A stretch of DNA of 58,824 nucleotides from Myxococcota bacterium. Lineage in GTDB: Bacteria > Myxococcota > UBA727 > JAHDBA01. Positions 57,442-58,824 of the stretch are shown here, in pieces (within the stretch, counting starts at the first letter, position 1; every line of letters starts with the position of its first letter). The position numbers and the translations under genes were made by a program. The stretch spans positions 1-58,824 of the forward strand of contig JAHDBA010000018.1 in the NCBI GenBank assembly GCA_020630615.1. Reading direction: 5' to 3'. Below the pieces are notes generated by a model. It had not been told where the DNA came from, ran no database searches, and saw only the letters and a list, made by a program, of their open reading frames with translations.

Positions 57442-58137
57442 TCATTCCTTATGGTGTAAAATTCGTGCGCGCACCTCATTCAAGAGTGGTGCTTCAACTT
57501 CGCGATGTGTGAAAATCACCTCGATGGTCTTCACGATGATTTGCAAATTTTGCCGAATGGAATCCTCTCGAACACTGCGTGCAGCAAGGCGCAGTTTTTC
57601 TGGCAAGATGTAGGTTCGATAGACCATTTCCGTGTCCACATGGTTGGCAAGAAGATCTTCTTCGTCTCGAAAAGCCAGCGACGAAAGATCGGTAATCCCT
57701 GGCGGGAGCGATAGAATCTCACTCCACAAATCGTCGCGTTCGACATAGTCGGGGACTTCAGGCCGAGAGCCCACAAGACTCATCTCACCTCGTACAACAT
57801 TAATGAGTTGCGGCAGTTCATCAAGTTTCAAGAGTCGCAACCACTTCCCGAGGGACGTAATCCTAGAATCCGAACGTGCCGTTATTTTAAGTTCCGCACC
57901 AGGCTCTGCATTGTTGGACGGCTGCGATGGCATTTTCATTGTGCGGAGTTTTAAGACTTGAAAAGGCTCGAAGTTCATTCCAACTCGAGTCTGCCTGAAC
58001 AAAACCGGTGAACCGTCGAGAATGCGAACGAGAAACGCACAAAGAATAAGCAGAGGCCCCCAAAAAGGCAAAGCACAAAAAACCAAGACCAGGTCAAAGA
58101 GTCGCTTTCGCCGAAATGCTGGATGATGCTCATTCAT
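57442..58137 (-). CDS. Bacterial sugar-phosphate transferase (polyprenyl-phosphate glycosyl-1-phosphate transferase)
   Basis: A 231-residue monotopic phosphoglycosyl transferase (PglC/WcaJ C-terminal type). A membrane segment (about 10-35) precedes RQTRVGMNFEPFQVLKLRTM and LRLLKLDELPQLINVVRGEMSLVGSRPE (motifs about 48-67 and 97-125). It starts glycan synthesis by moving a sugar phosphate onto undecaprenyl phosphate. Together with the DegT enzyme, it suggests the first sugar may be an amino sugar. Its stop overlaps the aminotransferase frame. Confidence 0.95.
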   Translation of the reverse strand: MNEHHPAFRRKRLFDLVLVFCALPFWGPLLILCAFLVRILDGSPVLFRQTRVGMNFEPFQVLKLRTMKMPSQPSNNAEPGAELKITARSDSRITSLGKWLRLLKLDELPQLINVVRGEMSLVGSRPEVPDYVERDDLWSEILSLPPGITDLSSLAFRDEEDLLANHVDTEMVYRTYILPEKLRLAARSVREDSIRQNLQIIVKTIEVIFTHREVEAPLLNEVRARILHHKE

Positions 58138-58214
58138 AGAAGAGAGTCTACGCGTGTCTCCATAGCTTTCAAGTCACCAAGACCTTGGTCGAGTGGACAA
58201 CACATCACTTGAGA

Positions 58215-58824
58215 CTAACTCGCACTCAAACAACTTGAAAGAAAGTCATCAAGACGACTTGCCACACTGTCTCGAGAATAATGTGACTCCGCAATCGTTC
58301 GCCCTCTTCTACCGAGGGACACCGAAAGGTTCGAGTCTCGAACCATCGCTTGTACATGTTCATATTGCTTGGCAACATCACCAGGGTTTGCGACCAAGCC
58401 ACATTGGTGGTTCTGCACCTTGGTGGCTGGCTCACCATCTGCTGCGAGCAGAATCGCCTTTGAGCTTGCCATCGCCTCATAAATCTTGCTCGGCACTGCC
58501 CCAGGAATCGACATGCCCAGCGTGATGTAGGCAACGTCACAAAGGCTCAAGAGAGGGGGAATCATCTCCCTATCTTGGCGCGGAACCATCAATACATTCT
58601 GAAGATCTTCACGCTGAATGCGCTCTGAGAGCTGCTCTTTTTCTGGCCCATCGCCGACCAGTACAAAGCGGGCATTCAAAGAATCTCTCTTCGCAAGCTT
58701 CGCGACATCCAGAAGCTGGTCAAGCCCCTGTGCCCAGCCAAAGAGTCCCGCATACATGAATGTCAATGCATCACTTTGTGGCACCAAGTTACGGGCTTTT
58801 TCCACTAAAGAGTTCGAAACATTC
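58215..58824 (-). CDS. Family 4 glycosyltransferase, C-terminal part (runs off window)
   Basis: About 203 codons, open to the window end (upstream frame reads NVSNSLVEKARN without a stop). It covers the C-terminal GT-B half: MYAGLFGWAQGLDQLLDVA, FVLVGDGPEKEQL, VMVPRQDREMIPPLLSLCDV and the E-rich region GAVPSKIYEAMASSKAILL. Like WbpJ/WcaI-type transferases. It is separated by 77 bp from the initiating transferase gene and belongs to the same glycan cluster. Confidence 0.92.
   Translation of the reverse strand, partial: NVSNSLVEKARNLVPQSDALTFMYAGLFGWAQGLDQLLDVAKLAKRDSLNARFVLVGDGPEKEQLSERIQREDLQNVLMVPRQDREMIPPLLSLCDVAYITLGMSIPGAVPSKIYEAMASSKAILLAADGEPATKVQNHQCGLVANPGDVAKQYEHVQAMVRDSNLSVSLGRRGRTIAESHYSRDSVASRLDDFLSSCLSAS

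Overview
The window reads as a chromosome segment of a former-Deltaproteobacteria lineage (Myxococcota or Bradymonadota-like), judged from DUF4215 'Myxococcus cysteine-rich' repeats, a large load of secreted lipoproteins with no recognisable function, a class II photolyase and a NarL-type kinase fused to no regulator. This placement is inference from gene content; no rRNA is present. Gene density is high and both strands are used.

Layout. (1) 1-5.8 kb: the 5' part of a tRNA-Thr, then a cobalamin riboswitch followed by four tightly coupled genes: surface-type lipoprotein, BtuB-like outer-membrane receptor, beta-propeller lipoprotein (BtuG-like in design) and BtuF-like binding protein. This is a B12 capture operon without BtuCD in view. 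(2) 5.9-7.9 kb: aldehyde dehydrogenase and a two-helix membrane protein. (3) 7.9-25.3 kb: a divergent pair of giant extracellular proteins that share DUF4215 repeats. One is a 4472-codon membrane-anchored protein with a pilin/PilX-like N-terminus, about 42 cysteine-rich repeats and seven jelly-roll-like modules. The other is a plant-type LRR protein split by a frameshift in a CCCC run. Between them lies a pair of 20-bp direct repeats. (4) 25.4-31.5 kb: a lipoprotein, class II photolyase, an outer-membrane barrel, and a two-gene secreted pair, one with a lamin-tail-like domain. (5) 31.6-35.1 kb: E1-like ThiF/MoeB protein divergent from an FHA protein translationally coupled to a histidine kinase. 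(6) 35.2-36.6 kb: an AT-richer island with a SUKH immunity protein, an unknown small protein and the right end of an IS3-family element.

(7) 36.6-44.2 kb: nitroreductase, methyltransferase, MoxR ATPase plus VWA protein, AI-2E-type exporter, panD, and a pyrH-frr-flavin reductase run. (8) 44.3-48.9 kb: lexA under a LexA-box promoter, an orphan type III export-gate protein (SctV/FlhA family) and a Wzm/Wzt-type polysaccharide ABC exporter. (9) 49-53.9 kb: acidic small protein, a lipoprotein with a calcineurin-like fold whose histidine ligands are replaced, a Lys-rich secreted protein, TrmL and another lipoprotein. (10) 53.9-58.8 kb: a minus-strand glycan cluster (three glycosyltransferases, DegT aminotransferase, initiating sugar-phosphate transferase) that runs off the window and could feed the Wzm/Wzt exporter.

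The most interesting points are the B12 operon with propeller lipoproteins, the giant DUF4215 pair with its shared control region and frameshift, the degenerate phosphoesterase, and the solitary SctV.
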